The notes: generated by a model from the letters alone, not told the origin. Shown: positions 41,978-51,598, counted from the stretch's first letter. The stretch is DNA of 64,000 nucleotides from JAAZZIT01 sp964480525 (GCA_964480525.1 CAYZOV010000009.1:3405-67404), one strand, 5' to 3'. A program made the numbers and translations.

Positions 41978-43234
41978 ATGAAACGTAAATTTTACGCAAC
42001 CGCAATGTTCATTGTGGCGGTTATGCTTGTTTTTTTACTGCCCGTGGGACTTGACGCTGTTAAAACGGATAAAGGCGAAAAAACCGACAAAAATATTACT
42101 ACGTCAACAACCGCAACAACAACCGCAACGACGGTTACGACTGCGCAAACGCAGACAACCACCACGACGACGGTTACAACTGCACAACCCCAGACCACGA
42201 CAACCATGGCGGTTACGACAACGAAAAAGCAGACAACCACCACAACGGCGGTTACGACAACTGTTAAAGAGCCTGAAAAAACGCCAGCCCCAAGCGGAAC
42301 GCCTGTTGAAAAGCACGGACAACTTTCTGTAAAGGGGGCAAATATCGTTGATAAAAACGGCGAAGTTTTTCAGCTTTTGGGAATGTCAACCCACGGAATC
42401 GGGTGGTTTCCCGACACGGTGAACAAAAACACTTTTCAGGTTTTGAGGGACGACTGGGGTTGTAACACAATTCGTCTGGCAATGTATATCGAAGAAAGCT
42501 GGGGCGGAAGCGAGCAATGTTATTTGCAGGACAAAGAACGCAACAAACAGCTTGTTTATGACGGCATAGATTACGCCATAGATTTGGGAATGTACGTTAT
42601 TGTGGACTGGCACGTTTTAAATCCGGGCGACCCGTCAACCCATACAAGCGACGCCCAGAGCTTTTTTGAAGAAATTGCGAAAAAGTACAAGGACTATCCG
42701 AATATAATTTACGAGGTGTGCAACGAGCCTAACGGCGGCGTGAACTGGTCGGGAACAATTAAACCGTACTGCGAAAAGGTTGTAAATTCTATCAGAAAAT
42801 ATGACGACGACGCAATTATCGTGTGCGGAACCGCAACATGGAGCCAAGATATTCAGGACGTTGTGGGCAACACTATTAAGGATAACAACGTGGTGTACGC
42901 ATTGCATTTTTACGCAAACACTCACACGGATTGGTTAAGACAGCGTGTTGAGGACTGTTATAACAAAGATTTGCCGATTTTGGTTACGGAGTTCGGCACT
43001 TGCGACGCAAGCGGAAACAGCGGATTTAATACGGGCGAATCGCAAAAATGGTTTGAAAAACTTGACAGTCTGGGGATTGGTTATATCAACTGGTCAATTG
43101 CCAACAAGTCGGAAACTGCGTCGATTTTTACATCTTCAACGGATTTGAAAAACATTAAGGCAGGCGAAAGCCAGCTTAGTGAAAGCGGAAAATTTATAAG
43201 AAAACAGTACAGAAAAAAAGCAGGACTTGAATAA
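41978..43234 (+). CDS. Secreted cellulase, glycoside hydrolase family 5 (subfamily 2-like)
   Basis: 418 residues; predicted endo-beta-1,4-glucanase acting outside the cell. Signal peptide or signal anchor (about residues 5-27; no clear AXA site, so it may stay membrane-bound). A Thr-rich linker of about 60 residues (40-98, blocks of T with A-V-T-T and Q). Then the GH5 TIM barrel: acid/base Glu250 in Y-E-V-C-N-E-P-N-G, nucleophile Glu338 in V-T-E-F-G-T, conserved V-D-W-H at 209-212 and L-H-F-Y-A at 309-313. No dockerin or binding module is seen. It has its own promoter and is followed 41 bp later by the AI-2E gene. Confidence 0.94.
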   Translation: MKRKFYATAMFIVAVMLVFLLPVGLDAVKTDKGEKTDKNITTSTTATTTATTVTTAQTQTTTTTTVTTAQPQTTTTMAVTTTKKQTTTTTAVTTTVKEPEKTPAPSGTPVEKHGQLSVKGANIVDKNGEVFQLLGMSTHGIGWFPDTVNKNTFQVLRDDWGCNTIRLAMYIEESWGGSEQCYLQDKERNKQLVYDGIDYAIDLGMYVIVDWHVLNPGDPSTHTSDAQSFFEEIAKKYKDYPNIIYEVCNEPNGGVNWSGTIKPYCEKVVNSIRKYDDDAIIVCGTATWSQDIQDVVGNTIKDNNVVYALHFYANTHTDWLRQRVEDCYNKDLPILVTEFGTCDASGNSGFNTGESQKWFEKLDSLGIGYINWSIANKSETASIFTSSTDLKNIKAGESQLSESGKFIRKQYRKKAGLE

Positions 43235-43275
43235 TTATTTAATAATACACAGATTTTACGAAAGGAAATGTCAAG

Positions 43276-44508
43276 ATGAAGTTAGATAAAAATAATATGA
43301 AAAAGCTTGTTTTTCTCATAGCTTTTGCTATCGGATTTTATATGCTTTTGAACAACTTGAAACCTGTTCTGAACGGGATTGGGTATGTTTTTTCGGTATC
43401 TTTTCCGTTGGTGTTGGGATTTTTTATTGCGTTTGTTTTAAATGTGCCTTTGAGAGCAATTGAAAAACGTCTTTTCAAATCCCAAAATAAGTTTGTGCAA
43501 AAAATAAAACGCCCTGCAAGTATTGTGTTGTCTATACTTATTGTTGCGGGAATTGTAACAGGGGTTTTGTGGCTTGTTATTCCCGAACTTGTTAAAACGG
43601 TTCAGCTTCTTATTGATATTTTCCCTGACTTTTTGGATAGGGTTGTGGCAAAGGGCGAAAAGCTTTACAACAAATACCCAGAGGTGAAAAACCTTGTTGA
43701 CGTTATTTCGCAAAACAGAGATGAAATTTCTCAAAAACTTATGGAAATTTTGCAGACGACGGCAGGGGGAATTTTGGGTTCGACGTTTACATTTATTACT
43801 TCGTTCTTCGGCGGAGTTGTAAATGCGGTTATCGGCGTGATTTTCGGGGTGTATATTTTGGCAAACAAAGAAAGTTTGAAGAAAAACGTCCAAAAAGTCC
43901 TCAGAGCGTGGTTTCCTGAAAACCAAACAAGCAGGCTTTTCCATGTTTGCGGTGTTGCAAACGATATTTTCGGAAAATTCGTGGTCGGACAGTTCACCGA
44001 AGCTATTATTCTGGGTACGCTGTGTATGTTGGGTATGCTTGTCTTTAACTTCCCTTATGCCGGTATGATTGGCGCTCTGGTGGGAATTACGGCGCTTATT
44101 CCTATTGTGGGTGCGTTTATCGGCGCAGGCGTGGGTGCGTTTATGATTATGATGGACGACCCGATTAAGGCGATACTTTTTATTGTTTACATTGTGGTTT
44201 TGCAACAAATCGAGGGCAATTTGATTTACCCGAAAGTTGTGGGTTCGTCGGTGGGACTTCCTGCAATGTGGGTTTTGGCTGCGGTGACGGTCGGCGGCGC
44301 TTTAGCAGGAATCGTGGGTATGATTGTTGGCGTGCCGATTGCTTCGACGTGTTATTATCTTTTGAGAGAAAACGTGAACGCCCATTACGAAAAGGTGGAA
44401 AACCGCAAAAAACGTGCGGAAATTCTGGCACAGCTTGCAAAAGACAGTAGCAAAGTTACGCCTGTAAAAGTGGTTTCCCACGAAGAAACAACAAAGGACG
44501 GAGATTAG
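43276..44508 (+). CDS. AI-2E family transporter
   Basis: 410 residues with about eight membrane helices and the AI-2E (PerM/TqsA) pattern: F-P-L-V-L-G-F-F-I-A-F-V-L-N-V-P, later P-Y-A-G-M-I-G-A-L-V-G-I-T-A-L-I-P-I-V-G and N-L-I-Y-P-K-V-V-G-S-S-V-G-L-P. Members export varied small molecules or ions, so the autoinducer name should not be read as substrate. AAAGGAAATG precedes ATG 43276; its stop TAG is directly followed by the radical SAM start. Confidence 0.93.
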   Translation: MKLDKNNMKKLVFLIAFAIGFYMLLNNLKPVLNGIGYVFSVSFPLVLGFFIAFVLNVPLRAIEKRLFKSQNKFVQKIKRPASIVLSILIVAGIVTGVLWLVIPELVKTVQLLIDIFPDFLDRVVAKGEKLYNKYPEVKNLVDVISQNRDEISQKLMEILQTTAGGILGSTFTFITSFFGGVVNAVIGVIFGVYILANKESLKKNVQKVLRAWFPENQTSRLFHVCGVANDIFGKFVVGQFTEAIILGTLCMLGMLVFNFPYAGMIGALVGITALIPIVGAFIGAGVGAFMIMMDDPIKAILFIVYIVVLQQIEGNLIYPKVVGSSVGLPAMWVLAAVTVGGALAGIVGMIVGVPIASTCYYLLRENVNAHYEKVENRKKRAEILAQLAKDSSKVTPVKVVSHEETTKDGD

Positions 44509-45456
44509 TTGAATACACCTTTTATTTATTCCGACGACAACAAAAGGTACCACACCTATAATTATTATTTAAAACACAGATTCGGAAAAAAAGTTTTCAA
44601 AGTCAGCCTTGACGCAGGTTGCGGTTGCCCTAACCGTGACGGAACAAAAGGGGTGGGCGGTTGCATTTACTGTTCGGATAAACGAAGCGGAGATTTTGCG
44701 GGAAATTGTGCCGACGATATTCAGGTGCAGTTTGACAAAATCAGGCAACAGCTTCATAAAAAATGGCAGGACGCTGTGTATATCCCCTATTTTCAGGCAG
44801 GAACAAACACATACGGTGATTTTGAAAAACTCAGCGGTCTTTTCAGGCGTGCGGTGAATTTTGAAAACGCCGTGGGGCTGTCCGTGGCAACAAGGGCGGA
44901 CTGTATTGATGAAAATTTTGCAAAACTTTTTGCCGAACTGTCGCAGGATAAATATGTTACCGTGGAACTGGGACTTCAGACAGTCCACGACCAAACCGCA
45001 AAACTTATAAACCGAGGTCACACCTATGAGGATTTTGTCAAGGGGTATAATTTGCTGAAAAACCACGGCGTAAACGTGTGTGTGCATTTGATAAACGGTC
45101 TGCCTTTTGAAACAAAAGAAATGATGTTGCAAACGGTCAAAGAGGTGGCAGGGCTTTCACCGCACAGCATAAAACTTCACTTGTTGCACATAATTCGTGG
45201 CACGGCGCTTGAAAGGCTTTATGAAAAGGAGCATTTTCCGATTTTTGAAATGGAAGAATACGCACAGCTTGTTTGCGACCAGTTGGAGATAATTCCGCCC
45301 GAAGTGGTTATCCAGAGAATCACAGGCGACGGGGTGAAAGAGGATTTGGTGGCACCGCTGTGGAGCTTGAAGAAATTTTGTGTAATGAATGAGATTGATA
45401 AAGAAATGCAACGCCGTAACAGTACGCAAGGCTGTAAACTTGTAAAGAACCCGTGA
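44509..45456 (+). CDS. TIGR01212-family radical SAM protein (YtqA/YhcC-like)
   Basis: 315 residues. TTG 44509 lies directly after the previous stop. The cluster-binding region is D-A-G-C-G-C-P-N-R-D-G-T-K-G-V-G-G-C-I-Y-C, the spaced arrangement typical of this family (Elp3-like radical SAM), followed by Y-F-Q-A-G-T-N-T-Y and V-E-L-G-L-Q-T-V-H-D. No reaction has been firmly assigned. It is co-transcribed with the AI-2E gene and ends at a terminator. Confidence 0.93.
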   Translation: MNTPFIYSDDNKRYHTYNYYLKHRFGKKVFKVSLDAGCGCPNRDGTKGVGGCIYCSDKRSGDFAGNCADDIQVQFDKIRQQLHKKWQDAVYIPYFQAGTNTYGDFEKLSGLFRRAVNFENAVGLSVATRADCIDENFAKLFAELSQDKYVTVELGLQTVHDQTAKLINRGHTYEDFVKGYNLLKNHGVNVCVHLINGLPFETKEMMLQTVKEVAGLSPHSIKLHLLHIIRGTALERLYEKEHFPIFEMEEYAQLVCDQLEIIPPEVVIQRITGDGVKEDLVAPLWSLKKFCVMNEIDKEMQRRNSTQGCKLVKNP

Positions 45457-45469
45457 GGGTTCTTTTTTT
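45444..45469 (+). terminator. Terminator of the GH5/AI-2E/radical SAM transcript
   Basis: AAAGAACCC / GGGTTCTTT stem, GTGA loop, then T-run; it overlaps the last codons of the radical SAM gene. Confidence 0.85.
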
Positions 45470-46660
45470 GTGGAAACGTGCCGGAAAACGTACCGTTTTC
45501 ATCATTTCACCTCACCACGCTTTTGTGGGGTAGTAAAGTTTGTTTTGTTCGGTGGCGAAGTTTGAAATAGTTTATAGTTTTCGATTTTTTGCTAACTTTA
45601 AACTTTTGTCAGAACGTAAAAGTTTTTTTGAAAACGTGGCGTTTCATCATTTCACCGCACCGTGGTTTGGCGGTTGTAACTGTAACTCTGCCGTGAATCC
45701 CCACTATCTCCCAAAGTCCGTCAGAACATAAAAGTTTTCGTCCACCTTTTTCAAAAGGTGGTGGGGGTTGAGGGGGCATATGCGAAACTGCGCTTCGCAT
45801 GCGAGTTTTACGTTTTGCAAGCAAAACTGCAAAACTCTGGTTTGTGCGTATAGACGGGTTTGTAATTGCTGAAATCTTGTCTAATGCCCCGATTTTGGGG
45901 GTTTTTTTTAGTTTTCCTTCCCCAAAGAAGGTTTCCCCCTTTGAAAAAGAATAGTCAAAAAGGTTACAAACCAATCTAGGAGCGTAGCTCCTAATAGCAA
46001 ACTTTGGCTATCAGCACAAAACTAGCCAAAACCTAAAACCCTTGCACATTTTCCTACCCCACTTTGTTTATCGCAAAATAGTCCACCGGACTATTTTGCG
46101 AGGGGAGATTGTTAAGCTTTTCTACTAGGGGGACTTTTTACTTGAAAAGTCCCCCATCGCAGAAACATAATGACTTATGTTTCTGCTCCCCCCGAAAAAC
46201 GCTTAATGGTATTGGGGTGTTTCGCCATCTGCGGACGGCGACCAAGGGCTTCGCCCTTTGGAAACCTACAAGCTTTTTGAAAAAAGCTTGACCAAAAACT
46301 TTATTTTCTGACGAAGTTTTAAAGTTTGCGAAAAACGAAAACTTTAAACTATTACAAACTTCGCCACCGAACAAAACAAACATATCCGCCCCAACAGAAG
46401 TGTGGTGAGGTGAAATGATGAAAACGGCACGTTTTCCGAAAACTTTTATTCTCTGGCGGACTTTGGAAGATAGTGGGATTAAACGGCAAAGTTACAGTTA
46501 CAATAATCAATCCTCGGCGGTCACAAACCCCCGAATAGTCGTTTGGCAGAAAGTTCAGTTTAACTCAAACTACGCTTTTTACATAAATTCAGACGGTGCG
46601 GTTTAGTTCGGGTTTAAACTGCAAAAAGTTAGCCCCGTGACGGGCAAACGATAAAAATTC
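45470..46660. repeat. Non-coding mosaic repeat and hairpin island
   Basis: About 1.2 kb without a credible gene. Two long related modules are present in inverted orientation: 45481-45628 matches the reverse complement of 46291-46437, sharing CCGTTTTCATCATTTCACC and TTTGTTTTGTTCGGTGGCGA; 45671-45741 matches the reverse complement of 46437-46506, sharing TTGTAACTGTAACT and AAAGTCCG. A GTC-GAA-TAAAAGTTTT motif occurs four times. Between the arms lie perfect hairpins at 45742-45761, 46072-46100 (13-bp arms), 46128-46155, 46158-46185 (12-bp arms), 46244-46258 and 46269-46290. Looks like decayed multi-copy intergenic elements; no transposase is present. Confidence 0.8.
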
Positions 46661-46664
46661 GTTG

Positions 46665-46693
46665 TTGACAAATTGTTTAAGAAATGTTACAAT
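46665..46693 (+). promoter_or_regulatory. Promoter of the csbB-like/yfhO operon
   Basis: TTGACA (46665-46670), 17-bp spacer, TACAAT (46688-46693); 51 bases before the start codon. Confidence 0.88.
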
Positions 46694-46743
46694 TATACCG
46701 TACTATGGGTTTTTGTAACCTGATTCCAAAGGAGAATATTTTA

Positions 46744-47682
46744 ATGATTTCTGTAATCATTCCCAGCTACAACGAACAGGGCAACGTCCAAAACACAAAA
46801 AACGTTGTGGCGAAGATTTTAGAAGATAATAATATCGACTTTCAGCTGGTTTTCGTAAACGACGGTTCAAGCGACAAAACTTGGGAGGTCTTGACCGAAC
46901 TTTCTCAAAACGACAAACGTGTGGTTTCGGTGAACTTTTCCCGAAATTTCGGCAAAGAAGCCGCAATTTTTGCCGGTTTGAAAGTCTGCACAGGCGACTG
47001 CGCCGTGGTTATGGATTGCGATTTGCAACACCCGCCCCAAACAATTGTGGAAATGTACAACATTTGGAAAAACAACGACGTTGACGTGGTGGAGGGCGTA
47101 AAAGCCGACCGTGGCAAAGAAAATATTGTTTACAAAGGTTTTTCTAAATTATTTTACAAACTGATAAAAAAAGCTTCAAAACTTGACATGGACGGGGCGT
47201 CCGACTTCAAGTTGATTGACAGGTGCGTTATCGACGCTCTGAACGATATGCCCGAACGTTTGACGTTTTTCAGGGCGTTGTCAAGCTGGGTGGGATTCAA
47301 GACCGAAAAGGTGTACTTTGAGGTTGCCGAACGTTTTGACGGCACGTCCAAATGGTCGGTGAAGTCCCTTGTCAAGTACGCAATTTCTTCCGTAACTTCG
47401 TTTACCTGCGCCCCTATGCAGTTGGTGACGGGTTGTGGGGTACTGTTGTTTATAATCTCTCTTATTTTGGGGGTTCAGACTATATATAATTACGTCACAG
47501 GCAACTCTCTGGAGGGTTTCACGACGGTTATTCTGTTGCTTTTGATTATCGGAAGCGTGATTATGTTCAGTCTTGGAATAATCGGGTACTACCTTGAAAA
47601 AATTTACGAAGAAATTAAAAAACGTCCGAAATTTATCATTCGTGACATTTTGAATAACGGAAAGGATAAAAAAGATGAGTGA
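46744..47682 (+). CDS. GT2 polyprenyl-phosphate glycosyltransferase, CsbB/GtrB-like
   Basis: 312 residues. ATG 46744 follows AAAGGAG by nine bases; the frame is open to 46684, but that upstream part overlaps the promoter. GT-A fold with S-V-I-I-P-S-Y-N-E, V-N-D-G-S-S-D-K-T-W and D-C-D-L-Q-H-P-P (sugar-nucleotide and metal binding). Two C-terminal membrane helices (about 228-250 and 265-290). This family loads a sugar onto undecaprenyl phosphate at the cytoplasmic face. Its last eight bases overlap yfhO, and in Bacillus CsbB and YfhO together glycosylate lipoteichoic acid; this operon probably does the same. Confidence 0.92.
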   Translation: MISVIIPSYNEQGNVQNTKNVVAKILEDNNIDFQLVFVNDGSSDKTWEVLTELSQNDKRVVSVNFSRNFGKEAAIFAGLKVCTGDCAVVMDCDLQHPPQTIVEMYNIWKNNDVDVVEGVKADRGKENIVYKGFSKLFYKLIKKASKLDMDGASDFKLIDRCVIDALNDMPERLTFFRALSSWVGFKTEKVYFEVAERFDGTSKWSVKSLVKYAISSVTSFTCAPMQLVTGCGVLLFIISLILGVQTIYNYVTGNSLEGFTTVILLLLIIGSVIMFSLGIIGYYLEKIYEEIKKRPKFIIRDILNNGKDKKDE

Positions 47683-50527
47683 TGAAAAAACGCTGAAAGC
47701 ACCGAAAAACGCTCTTAAATTCCCGTCGCCAAAGGGAATTATGGAAAAATTAGGCAGATGGTGCATGGATAAAAAATGGTATTTTCTGGCGTTCTTTTTG
47801 CCGATTGCGGTGATGATGGTTGCGTATGAGGTTTTCGGAATCGCACCTGTGGGTGAAGAATCCGTCCTTGTCCTTGACCTTAACGGACAGTATGTGTATT
47901 ATTACGAACTGCTCCACGACTGGTTTTGGGGCGGTCACAGCATAATTTACAGCTGGGGACGAAACCTTTCGGGCGAACTGTTCGGGATTTTTGCGTATTA
48001 TTTAGCAAGCCCGTTTATGCTGATAATCTGCCTTTTGCCGAGAAGTTTTATGTGCTATTCGGTATTGTTTATGCAACTTGCGAAAATCGGCACGGCGTCG
48101 GTTACGTTTATGTTTTTCCTGAAAAAAACAGGTCATAAAAAAACTTCCACGCTGATAACATTTTCGTTGTTGTATTCGCTGATGTCGTACATGACCGTAC
48201 AGCTTATGGACCCTATGTGGCTTGACGGACTTGTATATTTACCTCTTATAATGTGGGGCGTACACCGTTTGGTGGACGAGGGCAAACTCATGCCGTATAT
48301 TATTCCGCTGGCGCTGATGTTTGTTGCACATTTTTATATCGGATATATGATTGGCTTTTTCACGCTGATTTACTTTATATATGTGTGCTTTTCAAAGGAA
48401 AACAGAATTTTCCCGAAAAATTTTGTAACCGTTTGTCTTAAATTTTTTGTAGGAACAGTCATTGCGATTTTGTGCGCTTGCATTGTGATTATACCTGTGT
48501 ATAATTCGTTGAAATTGGGCAAACTTGAATTTACCGAACCTGATTTTACACTAAGAACCCAGTTTACTTTTGTGGAATTTATCGCAAAACTTTTCCCGCT
48601 TAGCTATGATACGGTTTATCCGACGGGGTTGCCGATGATTTATTGCGGAACTTTAACGTTGCTTTTGATTCCGTCGTTTTTCCTTAACGAAAAAATTCCG
48701 TCAAAAGAAAAAATCGGCAAAGGAATCGTGGCTCTTGTTCTTGTTGCGTGTATGTGGATTGCACCTGTGGATATGGCATGGCACGGTTTTCAGGTGCCGA
48801 ACTGGTTGCCGTACAGATATTCGTTTACGTTTTCCGCAATTTTAATTTTAATGGCTGCAAGAGCCTTTGAAAACCTTGACGGTATAAAAGGTCACGCAAT
48901 AGGCGCAACTGTTTTCGGAATTTTGATAACGGTTGTGTATTACGAATCACAGGATTTGGAATATTTCAAGGCTTTCAGAACCATAACCGAGGACGATACT
49001 TCTTATGTTGTTCCGCAAGGAATCGTAGCAACAATTCTCGCTGTGATTTTGTGTTATATCGCAGTTCATGTTATTCAGACGAAAAATTCAAAACCTGCGT
49101 GTATTGTTCTGGTGGGAATTTTGTGCGTGGAACTTTTCGCAAACACCCTTGACACCCTTGTTAAGAACGATATAGGCGTAAACCCTGAAATTGAGGGTCT
49201 TAGCGGTCTTTCGTATTCGTCATACGACGGTTATACCGATTATATGGCGGAACTTATCGACATAGTGGATATGGTGAACGAACAAGACGATAGTTTTTTC
49301 AGAATGGAAGCAACCTTTCACAGAACTGTAAACGACCCTATCGGTGCGGGATATGCGGGAATTTCACATTCAAGCTCCACAATGAACGCTCCGGTGCTGA
49401 CGCTTCTTGACAAATTGGGGTATGCCTACGGCGGACATTATACCAAATACGACGGCGCAACCCCTTTGACAGACGCAATTTTTAACATTAAATACATTAT
49501 GGACAGAGCCGACGACCATTACCGTTCGCAACAGTTTATGCCTGAAAAGTACAGCGTTAAAATTCCCGCAACTCAAACACTTTCGATTATTTCGGTTTAC
49601 GAAAACCCTTACGCACTTTCAATGGGTTACACCGCCGACAAACGTATTCAGGAACTTGTTGTGGACGACACAAACCCGTTTGAAAACCAGAATAATCTTC
49701 TTAATTATATTCTTGACAGCGACAGCGATATTCAATTTTTTGAAAGAGTTTACTACGACAAAACAACCACCGAAAATTTGCAGACGTACAATGTTTCAAA
49801 CGACCACAAAAAGTACGCATATATTAAGGAAGAACTGGGCGAATGTCATATTGACTATCTCTTTACGTCCACGTTTGACGGGCCGTTTTATATGTTTTTG
49901 CCGACAATGTACGAACGCAAGGTAAATATCTGGGTGGCTTCGTCCTCAACGGGCGACGTGGGCGACGACGCAGAATTTGAATATGTGGGTTCGTTCTTTG
50001 AGGGCGACGACTATTCTATTACCGAACTGGGAACATTCCACAAAGGCGACCAAATCAGAGTGCGTGTGACGATTTTGCCTGAAAATATGGAAGCTTATTG
50101 GTCGGACGAACTGTTTTATTTCTTTAACTACGACGCTTTTGAAGAAGCTATTGCCGAAATGAAAAACAGAACGTGGAATATCACCGAACACTCCGACACA
50201 TACCTTGAAGGTACGGTAACAGCCGAAGAAGGTCAGGTTTTGTTTACTACGATTCCGTATGAAGAAGGCTGGACGATTGAGGTTGACGGACAAAAAGTTG
50301 AGGCGCAAAAGTCCCTTGACTGTCTGATTACAATTCCTCTTTCGGCGGGCGAACACACCGTAACAATGAAATTTTTCCCGAATTATCTGACGCAAGGAAT
50401 AATTTGTACTGTTTGCGGAATTTTGGCTCTGGGAATTGTGTTCGTTTTTGAGTACAAAAACGGCAAAATCGCAAAAAAAATTATCCTTAAAGGCAAAAGT
50501 GCAGAAAATTCGACAAAAAAATGTTGA
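47675..50527 (+). CDS. yfhO: YfhO-family membrane protein
   Basis: 950 residues. About 12-14 helices fill residues 30 to 510; a soluble extracytoplasmic region of about 400 residues follows, and one last helix (about 918-935) precedes a basic tail. It shows the GT-C-like YfhO features: D-L-N-G-Q-Y-V-Y-Y-Y near residue 68, an N-L-S-G-E loop after it and, late in the protein, P-Y-E-E-G-W-T-I-E-V-D-G-Q-K-V. YfhO is proposed to transfer the C55-P-linked sugar made by CsbB onto teichoic acids or other surface polymers. It overlaps the csbB-like gene by eight bases. Confidence 0.93.
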   Translation: MSDEKTLKAPKNALKFPSPKGIMEKLGRWCMDKKWYFLAFFLPIAVMMVAYEVFGIAPVGEESVLVLDLNGQYVYYYELLHDWFWGGHSIIYSWGRNLSGELFGIFAYYLASPFMLIICLLPRSFMCYSVLFMQLAKIGTASVTFMFFLKKTGHKKTSTLITFSLLYSLMSYMTVQLMDPMWLDGLVYLPLIMWGVHRLVDEGKLMPYIIPLALMFVAHFYIGYMIGFFTLIYFIYVCFSKENRIFPKNFVTVCLKFFVGTVIAILCACIVIIPVYNSLKLGKLEFTEPDFTLRTQFTFVEFIAKLFPLSYDTVYPTGLPMIYCGTLTLLLIPSFFLNEKIPSKEKIGKGIVALVLVACMWIAPVDMAWHGFQVPNWLPYRYSFTFSAILILMAARAFENLDGIKGHAIGATVFGILITVVYYESQDLEYFKAFRTITEDDTSYVVPQGIVATILAVILCYIAVHVIQTKNSKPACIVLVGILCVELFANTLDTLVKNDIGVNPEIEGLSGLSYSSYDGYTDYMAELIDIVDMVNEQDDSFFRMEATFHRTVNDPIGAGYAGISHSSSTMNAPVLTLLDKLGYAYGGHYTKYDGATPLTDAIFNIKYIMDRADDHYRSQQFMPEKYSVKIPATQTLSIISVYENPYALSMGYTADKRIQELVVDDTNPFENQNNLLNYILDSDSDIQFFERVYYDKTTTENLQTYNVSNDHKKYAYIKEELGECHIDYLFTSTFDGPFYMFLPTMYERKVNIWVASSSTGDVGDDAEFEYVGSFFEGDDYSITELGTFHKGDQIRVRVTILPENMEAYWSDELFYFFNYDAFEEAIAEMKNRTWNITEHSDTYLEGTVTAEEGQVLFTTIPYEEGWTIEVDGQKVEAQKSLDCLITIPLSAGEHTVTMKFFPNYLTQGIICTVCGILALGIVFVFEYKNGKIAKKIILKGKSAENSTKKC

Positions 50528-50599
50528 CAATATCTGAAAAATAGTTTATTATTGGATTAGTAGGACGTTTAATATTTTGACGTGAAAAGGAGTATTGTT

Positions 50600-51418
50600 A
50601 TGAAAAAGAAGCTTACAAACACAAAAGGGTTCCCTACGGTTATGATGATTTTCGCATTTTTGTTCTCGGCTTTCGGCGTTGTGCAGGAGTTTGTTATGCA
50701 ATTTGTGTACAAACAGCTTTTCAAAAGCGGAGATTTGGTCAACTTTGTTTTGCTTAACTCAAAAAGTTACTTAGAAGTGTACGGTACGGCGGTGACTGTT
50801 TTTGCGTTTGCTTTTCTGTCAATGATTATCGTTATTTCGGGTGTGGGCAAAAAAACAACCGGCACGAAAGAGGGTCTTTTGCTTGCGGTTGTGGGCGTAG
50901 CAAACGCTCTTGTTCCTACATATGAAACCATAAAGTACGTTTTGGACGGAAACCTTAAAAACACAAAAAGCGACGGCGAACTTTTCAGAGCGGTAAACCA
51001 AGTGGTAAATTACGGTTTGCCTGCGTTTGTCAGCCTTTTGATTTTCTTTGCCGGAATCGGAATTTTGATTAAGGCGGGCGTTTCAAAAACTACTGTGGAA
51101 GTGTTCAGAAATGCTCCGAAATCCGTTAGCGGTCTTGCTATGCCGCAAGAAATGCCAACCCCTGTGCAGAATATTCCACAGCCTGTTGAACCTGCTGTAA
51201 TGCCGGAGGCTGTTGTGCCTGCTGTGGCTGAAATCCCTGTTTCCGCACCTGTTGTTGAAGAACAGCCTGTTGTGGAAGAACAGCCGATTATCGAAGAGGT
51301 TGCACCTGTTGCGGAAGAAGAACCTGTTTTGGAAACAAAATCGGGTGTTTGCCCAAATTGCGGTTATGATAACGAAGAAGCGGCAAAATTCTGCAAATAC
51401 TGTGGCAACAAACTTTAA
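50600..51418 (+). CDS. Membrane protein with C-terminal zinc ribbon
   Basis: 272 residues from ATG 50600, seven bases after AAAAGGAG; the in-frame GTG at 50582 lies before this site. Four predicted helices in the first 165 residues, then a linker of about 65 residues made of Pro, Val and Glu (P-V-V-E-E-Q-P type repeats), then a zinc ribbon C-P-N-C-G-Y ... F-C-K-Y-C-G-N. The arrangement is the mirror image of the zinc-ribbon protein at 19.6-20.4 kb. No function is assigned. It follows yfhO by 72 bp and ends at a terminator. Confidence 0.85.
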   Translation: MKKKLTNTKGFPTVMMIFAFLFSAFGVVQEFVMQFVYKQLFKSGDLVNFVLLNSKSYLEVYGTAVTVFAFAFLSMIIVISGVGKKTTGTKEGLLLAVVGVANALVPTYETIKYVLDGNLKNTKSDGELFRAVNQVVNYGLPAFVSLLIFFAGIGILIKAGVSKTTVEVFRNAPKSVSGLAMPQEMPTPVQNIPQPVEPAVMPEAVVPAVAEIPVSAPVVEEQPVVEEQPIIEEVAPVAEEEPVLETKSGVCPNCGYDNEEAAKFCKYCGNKL

Positions 51419-51431
51419 TTAAAACAATTGC

Positions 51432-51469
51432 AAAGAGGTTTGCTTTTTATAAAGCAGACCTCTTTTTTT
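51432..51469 (+). terminator. Terminator of the zinc-ribbon membrane protein gene
   Basis: AAAGAGGTTTGCTTT / AAAGCAGACCTCTTT stem (one G-U pair), TTAT loop, T-run. Confidence 0.92.
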
Positions 51470-51569
51470 ACGACAAATATGTAAAGTTAGCAATAGGAAA
51501 CCGCACTAAATTGGTATACTTTGTCGAAAATGCACAAAAAAATGGGTCAAGCTATGTTAGATATTTTCA

Positions 51570-51598
51570 TTGATATTTTTTTAGCAATGTGTTATAAT
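51570..51598 (+). promoter_or_regulatory. Promoter of the hydrogenase operon
   Basis: TTGATA (51570-51575), 17-bp spacer, TATAAT (51593-51598). The transcript has a leader of about 105 nt with a TATGAAAA/TTTTCATA hairpin (51648-51675) that contains GTGTTAA-AATTTT, loosely like half of a Rex (NADH/NAD+ sensor) site. Confidence 0.8.

Noticed and set aside
42094..42275. Tandem-repeat or CRISPR-like DNA on both strands
   Set aside because: It is the coding sequence of the Thr-rich linker of the GH5 cellulase; the periodicity follows codons.
43438..44208. Long minus-strand ORF of 256 codons
   Set aside because: It is antisense to the well-supported AI-2E gene, His/Asn-rich without motif, and has no ribosome site; a codon-usage shadow.
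45540..46606. Several ORFs of 60-120 codons in the repeat island
   Set aside because: They run through hairpins and inverted modules, have no ribosome sites, and their translations have no coherent fold or motif.
45470..46660. Insertion sequence remnant
   Set aside because: No transposase fragment could be recognised in any frame and no clear target-site duplication was found; called a repeat island instead.
47281..47766. Minus-strand ORF across the csbB-like/yfhO junction
   Set aside because: Antisense shadow of two real overlapping genes with no family motifs.
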